Origin: Paracyclopina nana
Lineage: Eukaryota; Arthropoda; Copepoda; Cyclopoida; Cyclopettidae
Assembly: GCA_019096065.1 (NCBI GenBank)
Contig: JAGUCH010000003.1
Coordinates: forward strand, 5,828,001 to 5,892,000
Direction of reading: 5' to 3'
Length of the DNA stretch: 64,000 bases
Positions 29,702-41,100 of this stretch are shown piece after piece. Numbering within the stretch: the first letter of the stretch is position 1; every line of letters begins with the position of its first letter. The translations under genes and the position numbers were made by a program. Under the pieces are notes generated by a model that saw only the letters and a list, made by a program, of their open reading frames with translations, ran no database searches and was not told the origin of the DNA.

Positions 29702-31649
29702 GCAATTGCACAGCACGAGTATAATCCTGAAGCGAATCTACATGCAAATTTTTGGTTACAAAATATGTAGATATTCACCAATATACTGGCCTGGCTGAGG
29801 ACGAGAATAATAGCCACACAATAACGCGATTACATTAGTGTTGGGAAAATGGGCGCCTTTTTGAAGACCTATCCCATTACCAATATCATTTCCATTATTG
29901 AAAGTGACTCGGGATATTTTTTCTTTACCAGAAATTCTCCCTAATTCGCCAAAATAACTCTCAGTGAAGTCTAGTGTTTAAGTGAGGCTCATTCGTATAA
30001 TCAACATAGAGCTTCCGTAATTGTTAACTGCCATGCCACCTAAGTAAAATCGAAAACACCAATTCTTCATTTCATTTTCGATTTCTTTACATAGGTGGTA
30101 GATGAAACGAAGAAGTGCTAAAACGTTACATTTTTAAGAAAACCTGGGAAAATTTCTGGTTGGGTTATTATCCTAAACTTACTTTCTCAAGCTCTAACTT
30201 GGCTTGCAGTTCAGGTTAAAACACCTTTTACAGATTATTGATATATCGAATAATCATATAGTTTCACTTCCTGACGTTGCTCATGTAACAATGCCTATGT
30301 GTAGCACTATTCTATACCTTTTTTTAATTGCGGAAAAGTTAGAATGACCGTGGCAACTAGGTGCGAAAAGAGGGGAAAGCATTCCAACTTTACGTAATTA
30401 TTGGAATGATCAGGATTGGCGCAAGGGATTTTAAAGACCCAATGTCCACTTACCAAAGTAAGCATTTTTTTTAAGTGTTCAATTGCTGAGAGATATTTGG
30501 CTTTTAGCGTTGTCATAAAGAAAGCTCGCTAAAAAGATGCATCATCACTCTTTTTTTCTCCTATCAAGCGCATAATTTTTTGACAAAAATAGACACAATG
30601 TATAGTGTTACAAATATTTCAGTCTAATTTTTCTAATTTTTCTCTTTGAATACTTTTATCAGCTCATTTTCTAAAATGTTTTCCAATTGCCACAATTAAC
30701 TAAAACAGAAAGTGCATTTTTTAAATGTAATTTTAAGCGTTTTGTTTCTTTCTATGGTATTTTAAATTACTTTTATTTTTCATTCTACTCCCAGTTTTTT
30801 TAACATTATTATCATCATTTAGATAAGTACTATCTATTTTACAAAAATGTAATTTCCATTTATGGAATTTATGGCCACACATGATTCCGTCAGTGCCATT
30901 AATTTCAGCTCCTTCTTAAACGGTCTTTTATGAATATAAAACGTCATATTAGTAGCCAAAATATATGAAATATGTAACCAAAGTTTCTACTTTTTTAGAA
31001 AGTGATTTCAACGAGCGGCACCACTCATTTTCACCTGATGTGACTAAATAAAGCGTATATAAAAGTGCTCATAGAATGGATCTGATATGACCAGAACGCT
31101 ACAATGCGATGCAATGATTTTCATGCAAAAACCGTGCACTTGACATGATGCCCTTCTTACATCCGTGACATTGCCATTATTTCACGCTCATGTTACGGCG
31201 CGTTCACATGCACATCATTGACAAGAGCGAAAAACGAAAATTTGCCCTTCGGCTTAGTAAAAGCGAGATCTAGCGAGCGGAAGATGATGGCAGTAACAGC
31301 AATGATGATGATGATGCTGTGCGCTCGGTAAATCTCACTCTCAAGATCGCACAGTGTGCGCATAATGACTCCAATATTGTTGACTCCTTTCGCGAAAATA
31401 TCCCGGAGCCAAATACCCCTTTAGGGCATGCTATGATGTCGGCATGCAGATACTGGAGTTGCGCATTTTTGCCACCCCACTGCCCCTGAGTGCAGCATAG
31501 TTTCAGCAGAGTAGCAGTAGTGCAGAGCAAAGGTGATCACAGAAAGAAGGTTTTGGGCACTGATCTGCGCGTTTGCCTTCCTACGTTCCGTGCTGCAGCC
31601 AGGTAGAAGCGATATCTTCTAGTTACGGTAAAACTTCTTGGCAGACATC
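29702..31649. other. Intergenic region without genes
   Basis: 1.95 kb, AT-rich. No coding sequence supported. A TATA-box candidate at 31056 suggests that the downstream end holds the promoter of the ankyrin-BTB gene. Confidence 0.6.
31056..31065 (+). promoter_or_regulatory. Candidate TATA box upstream of ankyrin-BTB gene
   Basis: TATATAAAAG, 585 bp upstream of the first coding ATG. This would give a long 5' UTR; no alternative gene start lies between. Confidence 0.35.
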
Positions 31650-34600
31650 ATGGAAGGGAACGATGCGGTGCCCAAAAGGGGACCTTCTTCACCCAAGATC
31701 ATCGTTGACACCAACCTCACCATGCAAAATTCGGGTGCAATCCGGCCAACACCTTTGAAGCCCACATCAGGTGGCAAGTCCATCGCTCTGAGCGTGGAGC
31801 CAATCAAACAGGTGCAGGTAAGATAGCTGCTGAAATCAATTGACAATATGGTTGACAATTATATGTCTAATTTAGGTTGTCCAGTCCGAGAACAGGTCAA
31901 AGTCCCATAGCCCCATTGGCAGCCTCTTTGCCGTCAAGGCCAAAGTTACCGCAAGTAGCCATATTAGTAAGAAAGCCCAAGAGGACACTGACGTACCAGA
32001 GCGTGATACCAATCCTGGTGGCCAACTAGTGACCAATGTGGTTGTTGGTGAGGACTCCGGCTATCAAATCCTCTCCTCCAAAGATGAAGAGGCGGAGAGA
32101 GAAAAGCCGCGCAAAGTCATCTCCACCAAACTGCACTCCTCCAGGATGCCCAAAGCCAAGAAGTCGCACATCAGCAAAGTCATCCATGACCATAGAAAGG
32201 ATGATCTGAGTCAGAGCCTCGAAAAGGCCAAAAAGCTTCTAGACGTGAAGGCTGCTATCGAGAAACTGAGGCTGCGAGGGAACATGGACTCGGATGAAGA
32301 AGATTCGGACGAGTTGTCATCAGTGACCTCATCTGGTTCATCAACAGGGTCCAGTGATTCCGACATTGCCATAGCTCCAGTCACGCCATCGACGGCTGCT
32401 GCCAATAAGTCAGCACCCGTCAATGACCACTGCAAGCCTTGCAAAGTTCCTCCTGCTGCTGCACAACCTCAACAGCACCAGCAACAACAGCCTCACCATC
32501 CTCAGGTGACCTCATCAGCCGATGAGTTTGTATGGATCGACTCTTACAACAGATTGGTTGAACTGCAAAAGTTGCCATGGACTCACACTGACCTATGCAA
32601 GGCCATTTGCCAGAGGACTAGCCTTCAGGAGAGTGAGGTCATTGGAGCAGACCTGCTTTCGAGGCTGTCATATTACTTGCAGAGGGCTCTTGTACGAATC
32701 TCAAGGGAAGCTCAAAGGCTGTCTAAATCCATAGGCAAATGCGGCCGGCACGAAATATCAACAGCCATAAAAGTGGTCTTATCACCAACACGTAAATATC
32801 TCTTTGAAATCTTGGTGTTCTGTGCATATTTTATGAAGTTTTTCATATTCTTGTAGTGGCAACATTGGCGGTAAAAGCCTGCCTAAGAGCTGCTGCAATG
32901 TTCAGCATCTCCAGTGAGGACACCAGGCAAACTAAGTCCTCAAGGGCAGGGTTGCTTTTGCACGTTGGCAAAATGCATCGATGGATGACTCTGGTCAAAG
33001 TAGGCAAATTCGTTCACGAAATGGCGGCGATTTATCTGACGGCAGGGATGGAAACAATTATGGAGGACCTTATTGGCAAATGCTTGGAGGCCGCTGGCAC
33101 GGCCTCAAGAATCAACTCTTCCAACCTAGAACAAACAGTGGCCGCCGATAGCGACTACTGGGGCCTATTTCAGCCCTATAGCCACTTGTCTTCCTGTCGA
33201 ACTGCACATGGACTAGATATGCCCAGAGGTCTGTTGGACTACTCGAACGAGGCCAGAGGACACCCTGCGTCACAGGCAAATGGTAAAACACTTGGCCAGG
33301 TTCTTCTGACCACTTGCGTTGGATCTGTTGAAGAATTGGAAGAAATGGTATCAATGATAGGGCCTGTCTTGAAGAAGACCTGGCAATCGGTGGGCTCCTC
33401 AAATGCGAGCTCTTCCTTCAGCTCTTCAAGCGGTGGCTCCATAAGATCCAACTCCAAAGGCATCTTTGGCACAAAGCCCAATCTTTTATGGAATGCCGAG
33501 GCGTTGAGGACCTTGTACCATTTCGTTAGGTGCTCTCAGTTGGAGTACGTGGGGCAGGAAGGTCGCCTTCCCATCCAGGTGAGTGAAAAATGGCTTAGAT
33601 TAGTCCTAAAAATGATTCATGCAAACCGCTTCTTTCTCATCTGCAGGAGTTGATATATGAGAGGCCCTATATGGTTTTGCCTCCTTTGGTGGAGTGGTGC
33701 AGAGTTGCAATCGCGTTTGCCGAACACCGCAACTCCACCCATTTGGATCATGATGATGTCTTGCAAGCTGCACGCATCCTGCTCCCGGGCATGGACTGCC
33801 CAGTGAGGCCATTGGAGAATCCCCCGCTCAGCCTCAGCACTTCCATGAGCATCATGATGGACGAGCTGGAATATGTGAACCACGTGAAGAAGGAAATGGC
33901 TTTGCACATGCTGCAGACAGGCCGAAGAGATTTGGTGCCTCATGCCCTGCAAATGCTGCCAGGAAATGAGAAGGTCAACACCACCAACAACGCTGGCCTC
34001 ACTCCGCTTCAAATGGCAAGCCTCCGGGGTGATACCAACGTGGTACGTGCACTAATTGCATCATCTTGTAAGCCACTTTAGTATAGAAAGTTACTACATA
34101 TTTGTAGGTGAGGCTGCTTCTCGATACTGGTGCCAATACGGATGGTAGGAGCATGGTGGGTGAAAACAAGAACTGGACCGCCCTGAACTATGCTGTCATC
34201 AACGGGCATCATCGGTGTGCCAAGCTCCTTCTAGATAGGGGAGCGCATGTTGAAGGGGGAGCACTAATCGACGAGATCCAAGCCACTGAAACGCCTCTTC
34301 AGCTAGCAGCAGCCACTGGAAGTGTGCGTATGGTGGAGTTGCTTTTGGCCAGTGGAGCTTCTGCCTTCCGCTCCACCACTGAAAATCATCATGGGTTCGC
34401 TTCCACAACCGCGAACAGCGGAGGCTGCTATTCTGCTGTATCTGTAGCTGCCACCCATGGGCACAAAAAAGTGCTCAATCTGCTCGTGTCGCATGCTTTG
34501 ACTTCCAATCCTACGGAGGCCAGTGCTGCAGCTTCCTCACCGTTTGACCAAGTCTTGAGTCTGGAGGAGATCCTAGCCGAAGGTGCAAGCAGCAGCCATC

Positions 34601-35635
34601 ATGGAGGCAGAGATGAAAGGGCAAACACGACCAGACTGGTAAAGAGCCAGGTACAAATTGACATCATTGCACGACTGCTTTTCATGATAATTGACTTTTT
34701 GATGAGCATAGGTGAAAAAGTTGCAAGAGGCCATGTACCATGCCAGTGAGGCCACCAATTTGGAGCTGACCTTGGACTTGAGAAACTTGGGCGTGCCCTG
34801 GACAATGCACACGTGGATGCAAAGCTTGACCACTGCCAACGAAACAGGTCTGGTTTCAGTCATCAACGAGCTCCTTCAAGATTTCACCTCAAGCTGGCCG
34901 GAAGAGAACAGTCCTTACTTCGTTGACGTGGGGCTCCCATTGCTCTTCAACATACTGAAAACGTGCAAAACGGAAGGGACCGTGCTGCTATTGGCAGACA
35001 TCATTTGCGCCTGCTTTGGCAGGGAGCTCATTGAGCCCATAGAAGCTCCCAAAGTGGGCGAGCTAGGTCAGCCCCGGATCGACCCAAAGTTCATCAACAA
35101 TCCTGAGCTGAGTGATGTTTCGTTTCGCGTGGAAGGACGTCTGTTCTATGCCCACAAGCTGGTTTTAGTGACAGCCTCATCAAGGTTCCAATCGATGCTG
35201 AACTCGCGATTTTGCGAAGGAAATCCCCCAGTGCTGCAGATCAATGACATCCGTTACGACATCTTCCAGTTGGTCATGACCTATTTGTACCAGGGTGGAT
35301 CGCAGAGCTTGCACGTGGAAGCCAGCGACGTGCTTGAGCTGATGGCAGCGGCCAACTTTTTCCAGCTTCCAGGCTTGCTGAGGTATTGTGAGCATCGCTG
35401 CTCAAAACTTGTGGACTTGGACAACATTGTCAGCTACTACATACATGCCAAAGTCTACTCGGCCGTTCACCTTTTGGAGTTTTGCGAGGGCTTCCTCATG
35501 CAAAACATGGTTGCTCTATTGACCTATGATGACTCTGTCAAGAGGCTACTCTTTGGCAAAAAACTGCAAAACCATGATGTGCTATCCGGATTGTTAACAA
35601 CTTTGCAAGTGAGATTGCAAAAAAAGAGCGAATAA
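31650..35635 (+). CDS. Ankyrin-repeat and BTB domain protein (ABTB2/ABTB3 type)
   Basis: Six exons: 31650..31817, 31876..32791, 32857..33578, 33647..34042, 34108..34650, 34712..35635 (introns 58-68 bp), 1222 aa. Seen: a Ser-rich, poly-Gln-containing N terminus; a histone-fold-like region around LQESEVIGADLLSRLSYYLQ and GRHEISTAIKVVLSPT, as in BPOZ-2/BTBD11; ankyrin repeats from NAGLTPLQMASLRGDTNVV through NWTALNYAVINGHHRCAKLL and ETPLQLAAATGSVRMVELLL; and a C-terminal BTB domain (NPELSDVSFRVEGRLFYAHKLVLVTASS). BTB proteins of this type are linked to CUL3 ubiquitin ligases and, for BTBD11, synaptic scaffolds. It is orthologous to the common ancestor of ABTB2 and ABTB3. The long disordered N terminus is lineage-specific. 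Confidence 0.9.
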
Positions 35636-36061
35636 ATATTATTGTCTTCTAGTAGGAGTAACGATAGAGCATATATCATGGACTAAAATTCAGGACAACA
35701 CCCCCTGAAATAGGCAACAAGCTTGCAGTTCATGTCATGGCAGGCATAAGATAGTTTGTGAAGCATTACAGCATTGTGAAAGAGATTAAAAAACTGTTGT
35801 ATTGACCAAATCTACTACTGCCTACAAAATGGTAAAGTGAAACACATTACATCTTATCATAACGAATAGGGTAGAAATAAAGGTATCCTTAAGCTGCACT
35901 CAAGAGTGGCTTTCTATCTTTGACTATGCTTTCCCAAAGTTCTTTTATTTTGTTACATTTAGAGTCTCTTATATTGATTGTTTTATTAGTTAGTAGCCTA
36001 CTTTGGCCTACCTCCTTCCCGTCTCGGCCTGCTCCATCATAGCAAAACGTTAAACGAATAA
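35636..36061. other. Short intergenic region
   Basis: 426 bp, nothing recognised; it follows the ankyrin-BTB stop and should hold its 3' UTR. Confidence 0.4.
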
Positions 36062-36534
36062 ATGTACCGTACTGCGAAAGTAACTGTCTTCGAGAGGAGA
36101 TCTATTTTCCCCATATATAAAATGGATGCTCGTGATGTGGAGACATACAGGTCTGGAAATCCTGTTCATTACGGATGTTCATTATCGGCAATGAGCTATA
36201 TGACCTTTGCGCTAATCGGGGTGTACACCATCATCAACGTTAACAACGTAAGCAAAAGATTTTAACGAAGAAATTCAAACATTTTCAAAAATTCAGGTGG
36301 ACATTTCTGTAGAATATCAACAACAATAACAACAACGATCGCAACAACAATAACAACAACGACAACGAAAATATCAATATGAACCGCAAAAAGAAGAGGT
36401 TACGCAGCATTGACCCAACACGTGACGATTTGGAGGCCGTTGCCGCTCTCATAGAGAAACCTCTTTCGGACTTCAACATTGCCCATATGCTCATGGACCA
36501 ATTATTGCAAGGAACAGAGCCCTTCTTCGCGTGA
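36062..36534 (+). CDS. Small two-exon gene of unknown function
   Basis: Exons 36062..36247 and 36313..36534 joined by a 65-bp GT-AG intron give 135 aa; a second in-frame Met at 36122 would give 115 aa. The first exon ends in a hydrophobic stretch (MSYMTFALIGVYTIINV), possibly one membrane helix. The second exon starts with an Asn-rich low-complexity run, then a basic patch (NRKKKRLR) and a compact acidic helix region (DPTRDDLEAVAALIEKPL). Using the upstream CAG at 36296 instead would stop after ten codons; the acceptor at 36312 keeps a 73-codon frame to the stop. No family recognised. Start and existence are both uncertain. Confidence 0.4.
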
Positions 36535-36714
36535 ATCAATTTTTAATTAGCTGCCAAAAATTCACTTACCAAAACTGTGGCCGATGTCGCTCATTTCGGG
36601 GAAGTGATGGATGTTTGCATGCTACAACGCAAGCAAAAATCTGACTACCGGAAAAAAATAAAAATCCAATTCATTACTGAGACTCTGAGATAGTGATTAG
36701 TAATGGGTTCAAAC

Positions 36715-37196
36715 TAGTGATGGAACGAGTTTCAGCTTGGCTTGAAAGCTTGAAGCTGAAACCCAGCTTGAGCTACATAAGCAAAAAGCTTGGGATCGCT
36801 CGAACCAAATTTTGAAAAGCTTGAAAAAGCTTGAAACCCAAAAACGCAAAGCTTGAAAAAGCTTGACACCCAAAAAAAAACTTAATTCATTTTTAATCTA
36901 AACAAAAAGGGCTGATTTTAAAATTAACTAATACTTGGGGGAGAACTTAAATCTAAGTTAAAGCTATATCTGTCATTATTTGCGCTTTTTGGGTAATTTT
37001 GTCAAATCTGGTGACTAATCGCCATTTTTTATGTTAAAATTCTAAAAAAGTGAAAAGCTTGAAAAAAGCTTGAAATGTGAAATTTTGAGCTTGAAAAAGC
37101 TTGATAATAATTTTCAAAAGCTTGGGATCGCTCGAACACTTTTCAAAAAGCTTGAAGCTTGATCAAGCTGAAAATTTCCGGCTCGTTCCATCACTA
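36715..37196. mobile_element. hAT-like MITE with 8-bp target duplication
   Basis: 482 bp. It has terminal inverted repeats TAGTGATGGAACGAG / CTCGTTCCATCACTA, flanked by a perfect 8-bp duplication GTTCAAAC (36707-36714 and 37197-37204). The interior consists largely of iterated AAAGCTTGAAAAAGCTTGA motifs and a GGGATCGCTCGAAC motif seen twice; no transposase. Terminal sequence and duplication length fit the hAT superfamily. Confidence 0.85.
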
Positions 37197-37642
37197 GTTC
37201 AAACTTTAGCCCGAATTGAAAGCTCGAACCATTTCTTCGGCTCTCATAGCATAACGAAAAAATAAAAAGCTGGAACATGCGTGATTTTTAAAAATGGAAA
37301 TTTTAAGTTCGATTTTCCCTTGACAATAGGATAATTGATCGACCAATGATGCAATATTACATTTTCTAGTCTGCTTTCTTATTTCTTGCTCTGTTTTTTG
37401 CACCTGTAAGCAAAGTTTCATAAGCTTGTAAATGTATCGCGAGGCTTCATGAAGGCCCTTTCATAGCAAAAAGTTCGGCATGTTCGAACACTAATTAGTC
37501 GGAAAGACTCTGCCTCGACCCATCGGTGGTTAACTGACACAAATCCTAGCGCGCCTGAGCCCTCAAACTGAGCACACACCCTTGTACCTAGTACCTTGAC
37601 CTCTCCATTCCTCATGGAAAAAAACTCTTTAACACTGCGTAC

Positions 37643-38061
37643 CAGGGTGACCAGATGTGGCTATTTTTATCCAAAGTGGCTATTTTTGATCCATGTGTGA
37701 CTACGGGCAATTTTTTAAGCCCGAAAATTTGATATTTTTTCTCAATAAACGCTTGAAAATCATCACAAAAGAAAGAGAAAAAATTAATTTTGCAAAATAT
37801 GGCTGACTTAGCTTTGTTATCTATCTTTTGCCACCAAAATAAGATGAAAATCCATAGTTTTATCCTTGATTTCATCCTAAGAAATCCCAAAAATTGGATC
37901 AAAATTTCATATTACTTGTTATTTTTGTTAAAATTCCTAAGAATCTGGCTATTTTTGCCAATTTGTGACTATTTTGAGTCATTTTCAGAGATAGCCAATC
38001 AAACGTGGCTATTTTATGAAGAAATCTGGCTACAGCCCGCTCAAATTTTCTGGTCACCCTG
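37643..38061. mobile_element. hAT-like MITE, older copy
   Basis: 419 bp with perfect terminal inverted repeats CAGGGTGACCAGA / TCTGGTCACCCTG. The flanking octamers CTGCGTAC and CTGAGAAC match at six of eight positions, as expected for a decayed 8-bp duplication. The interior repeats GTGGCTATTTTT-like words. It sits directly upstream of the zinc-finger gene's first exon. Confidence 0.7.
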
Positions 38062-38151
38062 CTGAGAACATAGGCTCAGCTGTTGCTGTTTGTTGTTGCT
38101 GCTTCATGCTTAGGCTCAGAGCTCATCAGTCATCTCGTCATAATTTCGAAA

Positions 38152-41100
38152 ATGGAGCCCGTTTCGGACACACAGTTGCAAAATGAGCCTCACCCAGACC
38201 TGAATTACAAGGCCGACAGTAGCCGTGGTTCATCTAGACAAGGAAAAACGTAAGTTTTAGCGACGTCAGAAACAACGACAATGTCCTAAGAATAAGTGGA
38301 GACTTAAATAATAAGCATCAAGAGAAGCGCGAATGCATGGGGGAAACCTTACCTGGTCCTACTAGAACGGATCGTCCCTGGAACAAGTCATGACGGATCG
38401 TCCTTGGTGCTATAAAACGCATCGTACCTGGTACTACTGCCAGAATGCATCGTACTTGGTGCTACTGAGTACTGATTCAGAAACCGGGTCGTATATGGCA
38501 CTGCTAAAGTTACAGATTTTTTTCTTGAGCAAAATATCTATAAGTGATGATTCCTTATAAGATTGGCTGTCACAACAACAACACTTGGGACCTTTCCATG
38601 TGTTTGTACAAAAAATAAAACTCAAAATCGGTTTTTGATGGTACAAAAAATTGGTCTTTGGCAAATAGCAAGAGAAGTAAACAAATAAGTAAACATCCAG
38701 TACGCAAAAAGTAAACAAAAAACGTAAATAAACAATGAAAACGGTCTTGCAAAAACGGTTTTGTTTGGTACATTTTTTTGTACCTCAAAACCAAAAGTGA
38801 GCACATGGAAAGGACCTTAGTTGACTAACCAAGCAAGGTTTACCAAAGAAGACTTGCCAAGCAAAACTTATCAAGCAATACAAACCAAGCCAGATTTACA
38901 AAGCAAAACTTTTCAAGTAAGACTTACTTAGCATGATTTTGCTAACAATAATATGCCAAGCTTGGTTCACTAAGAAATCTCTACCAAACAGGACTTGGCT
39001 GTTCAAGCAAGGCTTCTTGGCAGTTCAATCAAGACCTGGTTGACAATGCAAGACTGAGCTATCCAATTAAAACTGGACTCCGATCTTGGTATTTAAGGAA
39101 AAGACTGTTAACTTTTGTTTGCTCTTATAATAGTTCCAAGTACTGTGCATTTAGCCAATAGTACCAGGCACGATGCGTTTTGTAGCACCAGGGACGATAC
39201 GTCATGGGAGTGGCTCCAAGGACAATGCATTTTTTGGACCAAGTACTGTGTGTTCTGATAGTACCAGGCACGATCCGTAGTAGTACCAAGTAATGGACCC
39301 CTTAGGGCTTAAGGGGGTGCTTAAGGTGGGTGCCATTACCTGGTACTACAACAGATCGTGCCTAGTACTACCAGAACGCGTCATACTTGGTAATACAAAG
39401 CGCATCGTAACTGGTACTACCGGCAAACTGCACCGAACCTGGAACAAAGACTAGGGCAAGCAAAAGTGAATAGCCTTTTCATTGACTCTAACAATATCAG
39501 AGTCTAGTCTTGCTTGGTCTTTGTATAGCTAAGCTAGCATTGTCATACAGGTCTTGCTTGATTTGACAAGCCTTGATAGATCGGCTAAGTCGAGTTTGAC
39601 AGGGTTTTCTCTGTGACCCAAGCTTGGAAGTACTACTATTTGCAAAATCTAAAGATCTCCATCGCCAAATGGCAAGACCAGAAAGGGTCAATTTCTCAGC
39701 AAGCGCGTGTGCGCATTCCTATGTAGCATGGGTAAAAGTATCAAAGGCAATGTAACAAACAACTTTTTTACCGGCAACTGTTGCTTTTTCTTAATTAAAT
39801 TAGTTAATAATAGTAAACAACCTAATCATTCTATTAAATTATGTTCACCCCAATTAAAAATGATGCTCTGTCATGGTATTTGGGGTTAAAAGTGATGTTA
39901 ATGGGGCGAGATTGACTTAGACTGACGAGTGACGATTTGACCCATAACCACTTTGTAGTGATAGAGATAGAATGATAATAAACTTCAGCTGCAATAGCTA
40001 CAGCTTGTAGAAGTATCAGATGATTACACAGTTTACAAGGTAAGTCATCCTTTTGTAAGTCTTGCTTGGGAAGTTTTGCTTGGGAAGTTATGCTTGGCAA
40101 GTCTTACTTGGTCACTGTCACCCAATTGTAGTAGTGACAGCCAAGATATTTTGCACATGAAAAAACTCTCGCAGTTGTACGATGCGTGGTGGTTGTACTG
40201 ATAAGGTTCTCCGTTTTTTGCACGTCCATTTTAAAATATTTGTTCAAAAAAGCTATACACTTCATAGAATTTATCTTGTGTATCATTGATATTAATAATA
40301 ACTTGTACACTGACCTGTGCTAATTTAAGGGAGTTGTTGTATGTAATTTACACCACTCGTGTTCCAAGCCGAAAATCGTTTACACCAACTGTCAAAAGTG
40401 TCAATTAGTGGCTGCACTGGCTGCACTGGCTGGCCTTAATGAGGGCCTAAGTAGGTCAAGTGCCTGATTCATCCAAGGTGCATGGAAAAAGGTGATTTCA
40501 TGGCTCTCCCAAGGTGTCATAATGACACCTTGACCAACTCAAGGTGCTTTTCTGTAGGGTGACTCCTTTTCTGCTATTTTCAAGGTATGCAGAAAGTGCT
40601 TTTTTCGGTGCAAGTGAAGATGGTGGTTATAATGATTATGCTCAGAATAAAGTATGGCACATCAATGAATTCGTCTCAAGCAGCTCAACATTTTTTATTT
40701 TATGAAAAAAATGGCTCAAGTTACTCGTTTAGAAATTAATTTTTTCACATATTCTGTTTGACTGCTGTAATTGTTGAGCAGTGCGTACCGTCATTTTTAG
40801 GGCCAATTGCATTTTTGATTGACAAAATTTCCCGAATGGTATATCGATGGAGCAATTTCAAGGACAAACTCCTTCATTTCTGTAGTGTGAATATTGCTTT
40901 CTGTTTGTAGAATTCAGTTTCAAATTAATTTTCCGTGTTTCATCTCAATTTTGCATAAATCGAGCTTAATTGATCTGTTATTCTTCTTAAGTGTGATGCG
41001 GATGGCGATGCAGCATTTTTAAGGCCAATTGCATTTTTTTGATTGATAAAATTTCCCGGTTTTCTATAACAATGGAGCAATTTCAAGGACAAATTCCTTC

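Noticed and set aside
29702..31649. Additional gene between ALG2 and the ankyrin-BTB gene
   Set aside because: Only short AT-rich frames with no splice-compatible coding pattern.
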